Assembly: GCA_016882265.1 (NCBI GenBank)
Contig: VGVB01000005.1
Span: forward strand, 1 to 64,000
Reading direction: 5' to 3'
Length of the DNA: 64,000 nucleotides
DNA from: Gammaproteobacteria bacterium
Lineage (GTDB): Bacteria > Pseudomonadota > Gammaproteobacteria > Steroidobacterales > Steroidobacteraceae
In this document: in pieces, positions 1 to 9,333 of the stretch
How positions within the stretch are numbered: position 1 is the first letter of the stretch
How the letters are laid out: each line of letters opens with the position of its first letter
Program-made: the position numbers and the translations under genes
The notes under the pieces: generated by a model
Told to the model about the DNA's origin: nothing
What the model saw: only the letters and a program-made list of their open reading frames with translations
Database searches by the model: none

Positions 1-1
1 T

Positions 2-112
2 GCCAGCACCTTCGCTGACCTCAAAACCACTGCGCGCAATCGGCTGTGCTCCATGCAACGCCGCCCGAGCCTGATCCGCGCCTTCTGGCAACAGGCTGAA
101 CTGCCATTGTGA
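2..112 (+). mobile_element. possible 3' end of an IS630-like transposase (cut by window edge)
   Basis: An open frame runs from the window edge to a TGA at 110-112 and encodes 36 residues ending in AFWQQAELPL. The pattern of a basic helix followed by a short hydrophobic tail resembles, from memory, the C-terminal ends of IS630-family transposases. The frame is the same as that of the helicase fragment that starts 15 bases later, so the two are separated only by this stop and a short junction. This fits an insertion that ended inside the helicase gene. It could instead be the tail of an unrelated gene. No terminal inverted repeat can be checked because the element lies mostly outside the window. 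Confidence 0.3.
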
Positions 113-127
113 AACTGTCAGGCATTT

Positions 128-1423
128 ATGCAAGGCTCAATAGTTGGCGCGGCCCGCGAGATCACCGCCGAGCGCGACGCCAAACTGGCTGCGCTCCGCG
201 AGATGATTGCGAACAAGCGCCGGTACCCGATCAACGGCCAGAACCGGAAGGTCATCGTGTTCACTGCCTTCGCGGATACCGCCCGCTACCTCTACGAACA
301 GCTCGCGCTCTGGGCAAAGTCCGATCTCGGCCTCGACTGCGCCCTAGTCACCGGAACGGGCACTAACCAGACGACGCTACCTAAACTACGGCGCGATCTC
401 GCCTCGATTCTTACGGCTTTCGCACCACGCGCGAAGGAGCGCCCGGAGGAACTCGCCGCGGAGGGCGACCTGGACCTGTTGATCGCCACTGACTGCATCT
501 CCGAAGGCCAGAACCTGCAGGACTGCGACTGGCTCATCAACTATGACATCCACTGGAACCCGGTGCGTATCATCCAGCGCTTCGGGCGCATCGACCGTAT
601 CGGCTCGCCTAACGACCGCATCCAGCTCGTCAACTTCTGGCCTAACATGGAGCTCGAGGAGTACATCAATCTTGAGCAGCGCGTGAGCGGCCGCATGGTG
701 CTGCTCGACATCTCGGCGACGGGCGAGGAGAACCTGATCGAGCAGCAATCAGGCAACCAGATGAACGACCTGGAGTACCGCCGCAAGCAGCTTCTCAAGC
801 TCCAGGACGCCGTTATTGATTTGGAGGACCTCTCGACCGGAGTCTCCATCGCGGACCTCACGCTGACCGACTTCCGCATTGACCTCGCGGAGTTCCGCAA
901 GGCGCATCCCGGCGCGCTGGAGGCCCAGCCACTCGGCACGTTCGCGGTCACCACGACTGGCGAGGCTGAGATTCCTCCCGGCATCGTCTTCTGCCTGCGC
1001 GCCGAAGGGGGCGCGGCCTCCCGAATCCCCGAGGGCGGCTACCCGCTCGCCCCCCACTACCTGGTCCACGTCGGCGACGACGGCGCTGTGCTGCTGCCCT
1101 ACCCGCAGGCCAAGCAGATTCTCGACCGCCTGAAGCGCCTCTGCCTGGGGCGCGATCTGCCCGACGCCGGCGCCTGTGCCCGCTTCGACAAGGCGACGAA
1201 GAACGGGGAGGACATGCGGCACGCGCAAAGGCTGCTCGCCGCCACCGTGGCGTCGGTGGTCGGCAAGAACGAGGAGCGCGCCGTCGCTAGCCTTTTCACA
1301 CCCGGCGGCACGCATGCGCTCGCCGGCGAGTTCGCCGGGATCGATGACTTCGAGGTTGTGGCCTACCTGGTCGTCCTGCCAGCAGAAGCAGCCGGCGCAA
1401 TCCCTGAGGCGAGCAAGTCATGA
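128..1423 (+). CDS. SNF2/DEAD-type helicase, C-terminal fragment (defence operon)
   Basis: The 431 residues hold a helicase C-terminal RecA-like domain at about 15-210. It includes VIVFTAF (motif IV region), a D-CISEGQNLQ-CD stretch near 122-134 (motif V) and QRFGRIDRIGS near 149-159 (motif VI). The rest is a helical tail of unknown role. No Walker A or DEAH box is present, so the N-terminal ATPase half is missing; related helicases of this kind are usually about 1000 residues. The ATG at 128 is weakly supported by AGG seven bases upstream and may only be an internal Met of the original gene. The stop overlaps the next gene (ATGA), so it heads the restriction-modification-like operon. As it stands it cannot be an active helicase alone. 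Confidence 0.75.
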   Translation: MQGSIVGAAREITAERDAKLAALREMIANKRRYPINGQNRKVIVFTAFADTARYLYEQLALWAKSDLGLDCALVTGTGTNQTTLPKLRRDLASILTAFAPRAKERPEELAAEGDLDLLIATDCISEGQNLQDCDWLINYDIHWNPVRIIQRFGRIDRIGSPNDRIQLVNFWPNMELEEYINLEQRVSGRMVLLDISATGEENLIEQQSGNQMNDLEYRRKQLLKLQDAVIDLEDLSTGVSIADLTLTDFRIDLAEFRKAHPGALEAQPLGTFAVTTTGEAEIPPGIVFCLRAEGGAASRIPEGGYPLAPHYLVHVGDDGAVLLPYPQAKQILDRLKRLCLGRDLPDAGACARFDKATKNGEDMRHAQRLLAATVASVVGKNEERAVASLFTPGGTHALAGEFAGIDDFEVVAYLVVLPAEAAGAIPEASKS

Positions 1424-3189
1424 CCGCCGAGGAGCTGTCGAGACTGGTCGAGGCCGGCGAAACGCTCGCGGTCGAGTTCAAGGGTGAGGAGCGTGAGGGC
1501 CTCTCGGATACAGAGCTGGTGGAGGCCGTCGTTTGCCTCGCCAATCGGCCTGGTACCGATCCCGCATGGCTGCTCATCGGGGTCGAGGACGACGGCCGGG
1601 TGACGGGCGCACGCCCGCGGCACACTGACCGCACCGATCCCGCCAGGCTGCAGGCGCTCGTGGCGAATCGGACGAGACCGGCGCTGTCGGCGCGAGTCGA
1701 CGTGGTGGACATCGCCGGAAAGCCCATCGTTGTCATCGCAGTGCCGGCCGGCCGCTCGCCGGTCGGTACCACGGATGGCAAGTACGTGCGCCGGGCGCTG
1801 GGCGGCGACGGTCGACCGGCATGCCTGCCGATGCACTTCCACGAGATGCAATCGCACCAGGCCGATCGCGGCTTGCTCGATCATTCCGCGCTGGCGCTGC
1901 CAGACGCTCGCTGGCAGGACCTCGACCCGCTCGAATTCGAACGATTCCGCCGCTTCGTGCGCGAGAGCCAGGGGCGAGGCGATGCGAGCCTCGTCGAGTT
2001 GCCGGATCTCGAGCTCGCGAAGGCGCTTGGCGCAGTTCAGGCCAACCATGAAGTGTCCGCCGTGCGCGTGCTCGCTCTGCTGCTCTTCGGCCGCGAAGAG
2101 GCGCTGCGCCGGCTACTGCCGACTCACGAGGTCGCCTTCCAGGTTCTGTCGGGGCAGAGGGTGGAGGTCAACGATTTCATTCGCTGGCCGCTGCTGCGTG
2201 TCGTGGATGAGCTGCTGGCGCGATTCCGGGCTCGCAACCGGGAGGAGGAGCTGCTGGTCGGCATGCTGCGGGTCGCCGTGCCCGACTACGCCCCGGCTGC
2301 CTTTCGGGAGGGGGCTGCGAACGCCCTGATCCACCGCGACTACACTCGGCTCGGCGCCGTGCACGTGCAGTGGCACGAGGACAGGATCGAGATCGCCAAT
2401 CCCGGAGGCTTTCCTGAGGGCGTCCGTCTCGACAATCTGCTGGTCACCCAGCCGCGGCCCCGCAATCCGCTCCTGGCCGATGCCTTCAAGCGCGCCGGCA
2501 TCGTCGAGCGCACCGCTCGTGGCATCGACACCATTTTTCACGAGCAGCTTCGTAACGGCCGTCCAGCGCCGAACTACGGGCGCAGCAACGAGAGCGGGGT
2601 GGTGCTCGTCCTGCCGGGTGGCAAGGCGAACATGGCGTTTGCGCGTCTCGTCGCCGAAGAGAGCCAGGCCGCCCGCCCCCTATCGCTGGACGACCTTCTG
2701 CTCCTCAACCACCTCTGGCTGGAGCGCCGTCTCAGTACGATCGAAGCCGCGGTGCTGATCCAGAAACCCGAGAGCGAGGCGCGTACCCGCCTGCAGCGCT
2801 TGGTCGAAGCCGGACTCGTCGAAGCGCGCGGCGAACGCAAGGGCCGGACCTGGCACCTCTCAGCTCCCGCCTATCGGCGCCTTGGAGAATCGGCAGCCTA
2901 TGTTCGGCAGCGGGGATTCGAACCGCTCCAGCAGGAACAGATGGTCCTACAGTACGTGGCGACGAACGGCCGCATCACGCGGCGTGAAGCGGCGGAGCTG
3001 TGCAAGCTCTCGCCCGATCAGGCCAAACGGATCCTCTCGCGGCTCGTAGCCCGGCGAGAACTGCAGATGGAGGGGGAGCGAAAGGGCGCGTTCTACACGC
3101 GGCCGCCCGAAAATATGGGCGGACCCAATCCTGATTTAGGCGCGCCCATAAGACCGCCCAAATCCGGCCGCTGGGAGCCTCGCGAATGA
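1420..3189 (+). CDS. AlbA_2/Schlafen-type ATP-binding protein with HATPase_c_4 domain
   Basis: The 589-residue protein begins with an AlbA_2 domain (about 1-125, with the LAVEFKGEE core), known from Schlafen-like and bacterial putative nucleic-acid-binding proteins. A GHKL-type ATPase module (HATPase_c_4) lies at about 295-400, with the NALIHRDY helix near 301 and NPGGFPEG. Two winged-helix regions follow at about 430-475 and 508-550. It overlaps the helicase fragment and the DUF4391 gene by ATGA at both ends, so the genes are translationally coupled. Such ATPases recur beside helicase and methylase genes in phage-defence islands. A sensing or regulatory role is inferred from context, not shown. 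Confidence 0.85.
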   Translation: MTAEELSRLVEAGETLAVEFKGEEREGLSDTELVEAVVCLANRPGTDPAWLLIGVEDDGRVTGARPRHTDRTDPARLQALVANRTRPALSARVDVVDIAGKPIVVIAVPAGRSPVGTTDGKYVRRALGGDGRPACLPMHFHEMQSHQADRGLLDHSALALPDARWQDLDPLEFERFRRFVRESQGRGDASLVELPDLELAKALGAVQANHEVSAVRVLALLLFGREEALRRLLPTHEVAFQVLSGQRVEVNDFIRWPLLRVVDELLARFRARNREEELLVGMLRVAVPDYAPAAFREGAANALIHRDYTRLGAVHVQWHEDRIEIANPGGFPEGVRLDNLLVTQPRPRNPLLADAFKRAGIVERTARGIDTIFHEQLRNGRPAPNYGRSNESGVVLVLPGGKANMAFARLVAEESQAARPLSLDDLLLLNHLWLERRLSTIEAAVLIQKPESEARTRLQRLVEAGLVEARGERKGRTWHLSAPAYRRLGESAAYVRQRGFEPLQQEQMVLQYVATNGRITRREAAELCKLSPDQAKRILSRLVARRELQMEGERKGAFYTRPPENMGGPNPDLGAPIRPPKSGRWEPRE

Positions 3190-3941
3190 CCGGGGACGAA
3201 GCCATCGCCGCCCTCGATCTCCCGGCGGCGGCGCGCGTGGATCGTCGCGTGCCGAAGACGCTGCTCCTGGAGCACGGGGCGCCAACGGCCGCGGACAAGC
3301 GCCACATCAACGAGGGCATCGAGCAGATCCTGTGGGTCGCTGCCCTGAAGCCCACGACGATCGGCGTTGCCGCGCATCGCGACGACGCACGCGAGTACCT
3401 GGAGATCGCGGTGCTCCGCGTGGCGCTTCGGGCCGACGCGAAGCCCCCTCGGCTCAACGAGCTGCTGCACCGGGCCGTACCGTACCCGGTTTTCGCCGTG
3501 ACCGAGCTGGGCGACCGCGTGAATCTTTCGCTCGCGCACAAGCGCTGGTCGCAGGGTGAGGCCGGCAAGACCGTGCTCGAAGGCGAGCCGGTGGCCACTG
3601 ACTGCCCGCGCGACGGGGACCCGCATGGACCCGCGCTCGTGGCTGCCCTGGCGCTCGGCCGTCAACCTCGAGCCTCGCTGCTGGCGCTCTATCAAGGATG
3701 GGTCGACGTGTTGCTCGCGCTCGAGGCCGCCCGGCGGACGGGTCGGTTCGAGATCCTGGACGTTGCCGAACGCCGGGCCGCTCGCCGCGAGGCGCTGCGG
3801 GACTGCGCGCGTTTCGAGGCCGAGATGGCGCGCCTGCGCGCGGCGGCGGCGAAGGAGAAGCAGATGCCGCGGCAAATCGAGCTGAACCTGGAACTCAAGC
3901 GCGCCGAGGCCGCCCGCGCGGCCGCGCTCGCACAATTGTGA
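3186..3941 (+). CDS. DUF4391 domain-containing protein
   Basis: This 251-residue protein matches the DUF4391 family by its N-terminal pattern (L-L-P-ARVD-RVPK, then ADKR-INEGIEQI-WVAALKP) and its length. The family is a frequent partner of helicase and type III-like methylase genes in defence islands; its biochemical role is unknown to me. The last 60 residues are a charged Arg/Ala/Glu-rich helix that may form a coiled coil. The start overlaps the upstream ATPase stop by four bases, and the methylase starts nine bases after its stop, which places it in the middle of one transcription unit. Confidence 0.8.
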   Translation: MTGDEAIAALDLPAAARVDRRVPKTLLLEHGAPTAADKRHINEGIEQILWVAALKPTTIGVAAHRDDAREYLEIAVLRVALRADAKPPRLNELLHRAVPYPVFAVTELGDRVNLSLAHKRWSQGEAGKTVLEGEPVATDCPRDGDPHGPALVAALALGRQPRASLLALYQGWVDVLLALEAARRTGRFEILDVAERRAARREALRDCARFEAEMARLRAAAAKEKQMPRQIELNLELKRAEAARAAALAQL

Positions 3942-3949
3942 GGAACGAG

Positions 3950-5728
3950 ATGACGATGAAGAAGCTGACCGCCGACGATCCCGAAAGCCGCTCGCCCGAC
4001 CTCGTCGCCGAGAACGTCGAGCGGCTGAAGGCGCTCTTCCCGGAACTGGTGACGGAGGGGCCGAACGGCGCCGCGGTCAATGTGGACGTGCTCAAGACGC
4101 TGGTGGGCGATGCCACCGTCACCGACGCGGACGAGAAGTACGGCCTCAACTGGCACGGCAAGCGCCGCGCGCGCCAGCTCGCGCTCACGCCCTCGGCCGG
4201 CACGCTGCGCCCGTGCCCTGAAGACAGCGTGGACTGGGATACCACGCAGAACCTGATGATCGAGGGCGACAACCTGGAGGTGCTGAAGCTCCTGCAGAAG
4301 AGCTACGCAGGGAAGGTGAAGCTGATCTACATCGACCCGCCGTATAACACGGGCAAGGACTTCGTGTACCCGGACAACTTCCAGGACAGCATCAAGAACT
4401 ATCTTGAGCTTACTGGTCAGATTGAGGGTGGGGCCATGGTATCGTCGAACACAGAAGCCAGCGGGCGGTTTCATACCGACTGGCTGAACATGATGTACCC
4501 GCGCCTGAAACTAGCGCGAAGCCTGCTCGCCAAGAATGGCGCCATCTTTGTGAGCATTGATTTCAATGAAGCTGAGCGCCTCAAGCTGGTTCTGGACGAG
4601 ATTTTCGGAGAGGAGAACTTCCAGCGAGCGATCGTGTGGCGAATCGGGTGGCTGTCGGGCTACAAGACAAGCGCAGACAACTTCATTCGCAACCACGACT
4701 CCATCCTCTTCTATTCAAGGAGCCGCGACGACCTTGGCTTCACGAAGAAGTACCTCGAAAACCAGAGCTTTAAGCCGCTGATCAAGAAGGAGCCCAAGCT
4801 TGTCGAGAAGCTGACCTCGCTTGGGCTTGGCGATGATCAGCAGCGTGAACTACTGAAGTTCGTCAATCACGAGAACCGGCCGGACCGATACCCAATCGAG
4901 GACACCTGGAACTGCAATGAGTACGACGACCTGAACAGCATCGCCATTGTGTCTTTCTCTGGCGAGAAGATCTCGAAGATGCTCGGAATCGACGAGGAGT
5001 TCAAGGGCCAGAAATCAGTCAGAATGCTCATGCGCATAGTTGAGTCCATCACGAAAGACGATGACATTGTGATGGACTTCTTCAGTGGGACGAACTCAAC
5101 GGCCCACGCAACCATGCAACTGAACACCACCGACCGCGGCAAGCGTCGGTTCATCATGGTTCAGCTGCCGGAACCAACACCGAAGGGGTCTGCTGCGGCC
5201 ACTGCGGGCTATAAGACGATCGCCGACATCGGGAAGGAACGTCTCCGCCGCGCCGGGAGAAAGATCAAGGACGAGAGCCAGCTGTTCGCGGGTGACCTCG
5301 GCTTCCGTGTCTTCAAGCTCGACTCCAGCAACATCCGTGCGTGGGAGCCGGACCGTGACGACTTCGACAAGACGCTGCTCGAATCCGTCGAGCACCTGAC
5401 GCCCGGACGCACCGAGGCGGATGTGCTGTACGAGCTGCTTCTCAAACTCGGCCTCGACCTGTGCGTGCCGATCGAGAAGCGCACCCTCCGCGGGAAGGAC
5501 GTGCATGCCATCGGCGGTGGCATCCTGATGGCCTGCCTTGCGGAGAAGATCGAGCGCGGCGACGTGGAGGTGCTGGCGCAGGGCATCGTCGAGTGGCACA
5601 AGGCGCTCGCCGCAGCCGGGGACACCACTTGCGTATTCCGCGACAGTGCGTTCGCCGACGACGTCGCCAAGACCAACCTGGCGGAGATCCTGAAACAGCA
5701 CGGCATCACCAACGTGCGGAGCCTGTAG
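3950..5728 (+). CDS. type III-like site-specific DNA methyltransferase (Mod, beta class)
   Basis: This 592-residue enzyme should transfer a methyl group from SAM to adenine (or N4 of cytosine). The catalytic motif IV DPPYNT is at 129-134 and the SAM-binding motif I DFFSGT is at 376-381. DPPY before the SAM motif is the beta-class order typical of type III Mod subunits. The region between 200 and 330 carries the variable target-recognition part. Motif I reads FSGTNSTAHA instead of the commoner FxGSxTTAHA, a mild deviation. The ATG at 3950 is chosen because GAGGAA lies just upstream and the conserved N-terminus begins there; the frame is open further upstream. It pairs with the Res gene at 6250. 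Confidence 0.9.
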   Translation: MTMKKLTADDPESRSPDLVAENVERLKALFPELVTEGPNGAAVNVDVLKTLVGDATVTDADEKYGLNWHGKRRARQLALTPSAGTLRPCPEDSVDWDTTQNLMIEGDNLEVLKLLQKSYAGKVKLIYIDPPYNTGKDFVYPDNFQDSIKNYLELTGQIEGGAMVSSNTEASGRFHTDWLNMMYPRLKLARSLLAKNGAIFVSIDFNEAERLKLVLDEIFGEENFQRAIVWRIGWLSGYKTSADNFIRNHDSILFYSRSRDDLGFTKKYLENQSFKPLIKKEPKLVEKLTSLGLGDDQQRELLKFVNHENRPDRYPIEDTWNCNEYDDLNSIAIVSFSGEKISKMLGIDEEFKGQKSVRMLMRIVESITKDDDIVMDFFSGTNSTAHATMQLNTTDRGKRRFIMVQLPEPTPKGSAAATAGYKTIADIGKERLRRAGRKIKDESQLFAGDLGFRVFKLDSSNIRAWEPDRDDFDKTLLESVEHLTPGRTEADVLYELLLKLGLDLCVPIEKRTLRGKDVHAIGGGILMACLAEKIERGDVEVLAQGIVEWHKALAAAGDTTCVFRDSAFADDVAKTNLAEILKQHGITNVRSL

Positions 5729-5731
5729 GTA

Positions 5732-6253
5732 ATGGCCGCCTCGGACACCCACATCCTCGTCTTTGCCTACGGCTCCAACATGCTGAGCGCTCGACTCCAA
5801 GAACGGTGTCCCGGCGCGACACCGCTGGGCGTCGCAGCGCTGCGGGGCTACGATCTGGCTTGGCACAAGCGGAGCCGAGATGGGTCCGGCAAATGCGATG
5901 TGGTCGCCGGTACGAATGACTCGACCGTCTTTGGAGTAGTGTATGAGCTGCCGTGCTCACAGAAGGCGAGTCTCGACCGCGCCGAGGGCCTAGGAGCCGG
6001 CTACAACGAATGCACGGTGACTGTGATGCTGAACGATGCCCAGGCAGATGCGGTGATCTACAAGGCGACGGATATCGACCCGACGCTACGACCGTACTCG
6101 TGGTATCGGGACCTAGTGGTGGCCGGCGCGCAGGAGCACGGTCTCTCTGCCGACTATGTCGACTGCCTCCGCGCGACTCAAGCGATCGAGGATCCGGCTC
6201 GCGAGTGTCACGCGCTCAACGTCGCGCTGGCTAGAGGCGGAGGCAGGTCGTGA
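5732..6253 (+). CDS. gamma-glutamylcyclotransferase-like (GGCT/AIG2 fold) protein
   Basis: The 173 residues carry the GGCT-fold signature FAYGSNM at residues 9-15, which forms the substrate-binding loop. A Glu in the LDRAEGLGAGY segment near residue 78 occupies the place of the catalytic Glu of the family. Family members make 5-oxoproline from gamma-glutamyl peptides, but many bacterial ones are uncharacterised. The gene sits three bases after the methylase stop and overlaps the Res start by GTGA. It is therefore built into the restriction operon and is probably co-translated with Res. Why a GGCT-like enzyme belongs to a defence operon is unknown; it may act on a modified protein or nucleotide. 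Confidence 0.85.
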   Translation: MAASDTHILVFAYGSNMLSARLQERCPGATPLGVAALRGYDLAWHKRSRDGSGKCDVVAGTNDSTVFGVVYELPCSQKASLDRAEGLGAGYNECTVTVMLNDAQADAVIYKATDIDPTLRPYSWYRDLVVAGAQEHGLSADYVDCLRATQAIEDPARECHALNVALARGGGRS

Positions 6254-9219
6254 AACTCCACTTCGAACCAGACCTCGACTACCAGCTCCAGGCCATCGAG
6301 GCTGTCTGCGAGCTGTTCCGGGGCCAGGAGATCTGCCGTACCGAGTTCACGGTCACGAAACCGCGCTCGATGGGCATGGAAGACATGTACGCCTCCACCC
6401 TCGGCATCGGCAACCGCCTGACCCTGCTCGACGACGAGCTGCTGAAGAACCTGAGCGACATCCAGATCCGCAACGGTCTGGCCCCGGCCGGTGCGCTAGC
6501 CTCCGGCGACTTTACCGTGGAGATGGAGACCGGCACCGGCAAGACCTATGTCTACCTGCGCACGATCTTCGAGCTGAACCGGCGCTTCGGCTTCACCAAG
6601 TTCGTGATCGTGGTGCCTTCGATCGCCATCAAGGAGGGCGTCTACAAGTCGCTCCAGATCACTGAGGACCACTTCAGGGGCCTCTACGCCGGCGTGCCCT
6701 TCGACTACTTCCTCTACGACTCCGGCAAGCTCGGGCAGGTACGCAACTTCGCCACCAGCGCCCTGATCCAGATCATGGTGGTGACCGTCGGCGCCATCAA
6801 CAAGAAGGACGTCAACAACCTCTACAAGGACAGCGAGGAGACTGGTGGCGAAAGGCCGATCGACCTGATCAAGGCAACGCGGCCGATCGTGATCGTCGAC
6901 GAGCCACAGAGCGTGGACGGGGGGCTGTCGGGTGCCGGCAAGCAGGCGCTCGATGCCATGAACCCGCTCTGTACGCTGCGCTACTCGGCGACGCACGCTG
7001 ACAAGCACCATATGGTCTACCGCCTCGATGCGGTGGACGCCTACGAGCGCCGGCTCGTGAAGCAGATCGAGGTCGCGGCGGCCACAGTAGAAAATGCCCA
7101 CAACAGACCCTACGTGCGCCTCGTCTCGGTGAGCAACCGCCGCGGCAGCATCAGCGCCAAGGTCGAGCTGGACGTCGAGACCACCACGGGCGTGCAGCGG
7201 CGTGAAGTCCCGGTGCAGGACGGCGACGACCTGGAGCAGACGGCCAAGCGCGCGGTCTATGCCGATTGCCGAGTCGGCGAGATCCGTGTCGCCAAGGGTG
7301 ACGAGTTCATGGAGCTGCGCGCGCCCGGCGGCGAGCAGTACCTGCGGCCGGGCCAAGCCTGGGGCGACGTGGACGCACTCGCCGTCCAGCGCGAGATGAT
7401 TCGCCGGACCATCAAGGAGCATCTCGACAAGGAAAAGCGCCTGCGCCCGCAGGGCATCAAGGTGCTGTCGCTCTTCTTCATCGACGAGGTGGCTCGCTAC
7501 CGGCAGTACGATGCCGACGGCAATCCGGTCAAGGGCGACTACGCGCGGATCTTCGAAGAAGAATACCGCCGCCTGGCCAATCACCCCGACTACCGGACGC
7601 TCTTCGTGGAGGTGGACTTGAGCCGCGCGGCCGAAGAGGTTCACGACGGCTACTTCTCCATCGACAAGCGCTCGAAGCAGGTGGTGGACACGAGCGAAAG
7701 CAACCAGGGCGGCCGCGAGGCCGCCGAGCAGGCCTACAACCTGATCATGAAGGAGAAGGAGAAGCTGCTGTCCTTCGAGACGCCGCTCAAGTTCATCTTC
7801 TCGCACTCGGCGCTGCGCGAGGGGTGGGACAACCCGAACGTCTTCCAGATCTGCACGCTACGCGACATCCAGACCGAGCGCGAGCGCCGGCAGACTATCG
7901 GCCGCGGGCTTCGGCTGTGCGTCAACCAGGAAGGCCAGCGGCTGCGGGGTTTCGAGGCCAACACGCTGACGGTAGTGGCGACAGAGAGCTATGAGCAGTT
8001 CGCCGAGAACCTGCAGAAGGAGATCGAGCAGGAGACCGGCATCCGCTTCGGCATCGTCGAGACGCACCAGTTTGCGGCCGTGACGGTGACCGCCGCGGAC
8101 GGGAGCACCGCGCCGTTGGGCGTCGAGCAATCGAAAGCCCTGTGGGACCACCTGAAGGAGCAGGGGTACATCGACGCACGGGGCAAGGTGCAGGACACGC
8201 TACGGACTGCCCTCAAGGCGGACGCGGTGAACCTCCCGGAGGCCTTCGCGGCGCAATCCGGTCAGATCACCCAGATCCTGCGCAAGCTTGCGGGCCGCCT
8301 CGAGATCAAGAACGCCGACGAACGGCGCCAGGTGCGGCCGCGGCAAGCGGTCCTGCAGAGCCCGGAATTCAAGGCGCTCTGGGACCGCATCAAGCACAAG
8401 ACCACCTACCGGGTCGAGTTCGACAACGAGAAGCTGGTCGAGAGCTGCATCAAGGCGCTGCGCGACGCGCCGGCGATACCCAAGACCCGATTGCAGTGGC
8501 GCAAGGCCGACCTGGCGATCGGAAAGGCAGGAGTCGAGGCCACCGAGCGCGGCGGAGCGCAGACCGTCGTGCTGGACGAGGCGGATATCGAGTTGCCCGA
8601 CCTGCTGACGCAGCTTCAGGACCGCACGCAGCTCACCCGCCGCACCATTCATCGCGTGCTGACCGGAAGCGGGCGGCTGGACGACTTCAAGCGCAATCCC
8701 CAGGCGTTCATCGAACTGGCCGCCGAAGCGATCAACCGCCGTAAGCGCCTCGCTGTGGTCGACGGCATCAAGTACCAGCGCCTCGGCGACGAGCACTACT
8801 ACGCGCAGGAGTTGTTCGAGCAGGAGGAGCTGACCGGCTACCTGAAGAACATGCTCACCGAGACGGCGAAGTCCGTCTACGAGCAGGTGGTTTACGACTC
8901 CGGCACCGAGGCCGACTTCGCCGACGGGCTGGAGAAGAACGAGGCCGTGAAGGTCTACGCCAAACTGCCGGGATGGTTCACCGTGTCCACGCCCCTCGGC
9001 TCCTACAACCCGGACTGGGCGGTGCTCGTGGAGAAGGACGGCGCTGAGAGGCTCTACCTGGTCGTCGTCGAGACCAAGAGCGGTCTGTTCCTGGACGACC
9101 TGCGCGAGAAGGAGGGCGCGAAGATCGAATGCGGAAAGGCGCACTTCAGGGCGCTGCAGGTGCGTGAAACGCCGGCGCGTTACGTCGTGGCACGGTCTGT
9201 CGGCGACCTTCTCACATAG
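6250..9219 (+). CDS. type III restriction-modification endonuclease subunit Res
   Basis: The 989-residue protein is a superfamily 2 ATPase fused to a nuclease. Walker A (GTGKT) is at 95-99, the Walker B equivalent is DEPQ at 217-220 as usual in Res subunits, and the C-terminal helicase half (FSHSALREGWDNPNVFQ, QTIGRGLRL) is intact. A PD-(D/E)xK-type nuclease is visible at the end, with PD at 921-922 and ETK at 941-943. It would cut unmodified DNA after ATP-driven communication between two sites, working with the Mod subunit at 3950. The start is GTG, overlapping the upstream stop. The gene appears complete. Confidence 0.92.
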   Translation: MKLHFEPDLDYQLQAIEAVCELFRGQEICRTEFTVTKPRSMGMEDMYASTLGIGNRLTLLDDELLKNLSDIQIRNGLAPAGALASGDFTVEMETGTGKTYVYLRTIFELNRRFGFTKFVIVVPSIAIKEGVYKSLQITEDHFRGLYAGVPFDYFLYDSGKLGQVRNFATSALIQIMVVTVGAINKKDVNNLYKDSEETGGERPIDLIKATRPIVIVDEPQSVDGGLSGAGKQALDAMNPLCTLRYSATHADKHHMVYRLDAVDAYERRLVKQIEVAAATVENAHNRPYVRLVSVSNRRGSISAKVELDVETTTGVQRREVPVQDGDDLEQTAKRAVYADCRVGEIRVAKGDEFMELRAPGGEQYLRPGQAWGDVDALAVQREMIRRTIKEHLDKEKRLRPQGIKVLSLFFIDEVARYRQYDADGNPVKGDYARIFEEEYRRLANHPDYRTLFVEVDLSRAAEEVHDGYFSIDKRSKQVVDTSESNQGGREAAEQAYNLIMKEKEKLLSFETPLKFIFSHSALREGWDNPNVFQICTLRDIQTERERRQTIGRGLRLCVNQEGQRLRGFEANTLTVVATESYEQFAENLQKEIEQETGIRFGIVETHQFAAVTVTAADGSTAPLGVEQSKALWDHLKEQGYIDARGKVQDTLRTALKADAVNLPEAFAAQSGQITQILRKLAGRLEIKNADERRQVRPRQAVLQSPEFKALWDRIKHKTTYRVEFDNEKLVESCIKALRDAPAIPKTRLQWRKADLAIGKAGVEATERGGAQTVVLDEADIELPDLLTQLQDRTQLTRRTIHRVLTGSGRLDDFKRNPQAFIELAAEAINRRKRLAVVDGIKYQRLGDEHYYAQELFEQEELTGYLKNMLTETAKSVYEQVVYDSGTEADFADGLEKNEAVKVYAKLPGWFTVSTPLGSYNPDWAVLVEKDGAERLYLVVVETKSGLFLDDLREKEGAKIECGKAHFRALQVRETPARYVVARSVGDLLT

Positions 9220-9249
9220 ACAGGAGGAAGGTGACGCGCGCGCCTGCAA

Positions 9250-9282
9250 GGGCGGGGTTACGTAGAACGCAGAACCCGCCCC
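9250..9282 (+). terminator. hairpin after the restriction operon, possible terminator
   Basis: GGGCGGGGTT (9250-9259) can pair with AACCCGCCCC (9273-9282) with one bulged G and a 13-base loop. It lies 30 bases after the res stop and before the metallophosphatase gene. No T-run follows, so intrinsic termination is uncertain. Confidence 0.35.
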
Positions 9283-9333
9283 GCAGAGTGGTCTCGTTGC
9301 CAGCCGGTACGAACCGTCAGCGAGGCGCCAACC

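Noticed and set aside
2905..2925. GGGGATTCGAACC, which looks like the T-arm of a tRNA on the minus strand
   Set aside because: It lies inside the ATPase gene, and no acceptor stem, anticodon arm or CCA-compatible end can be folded around it.
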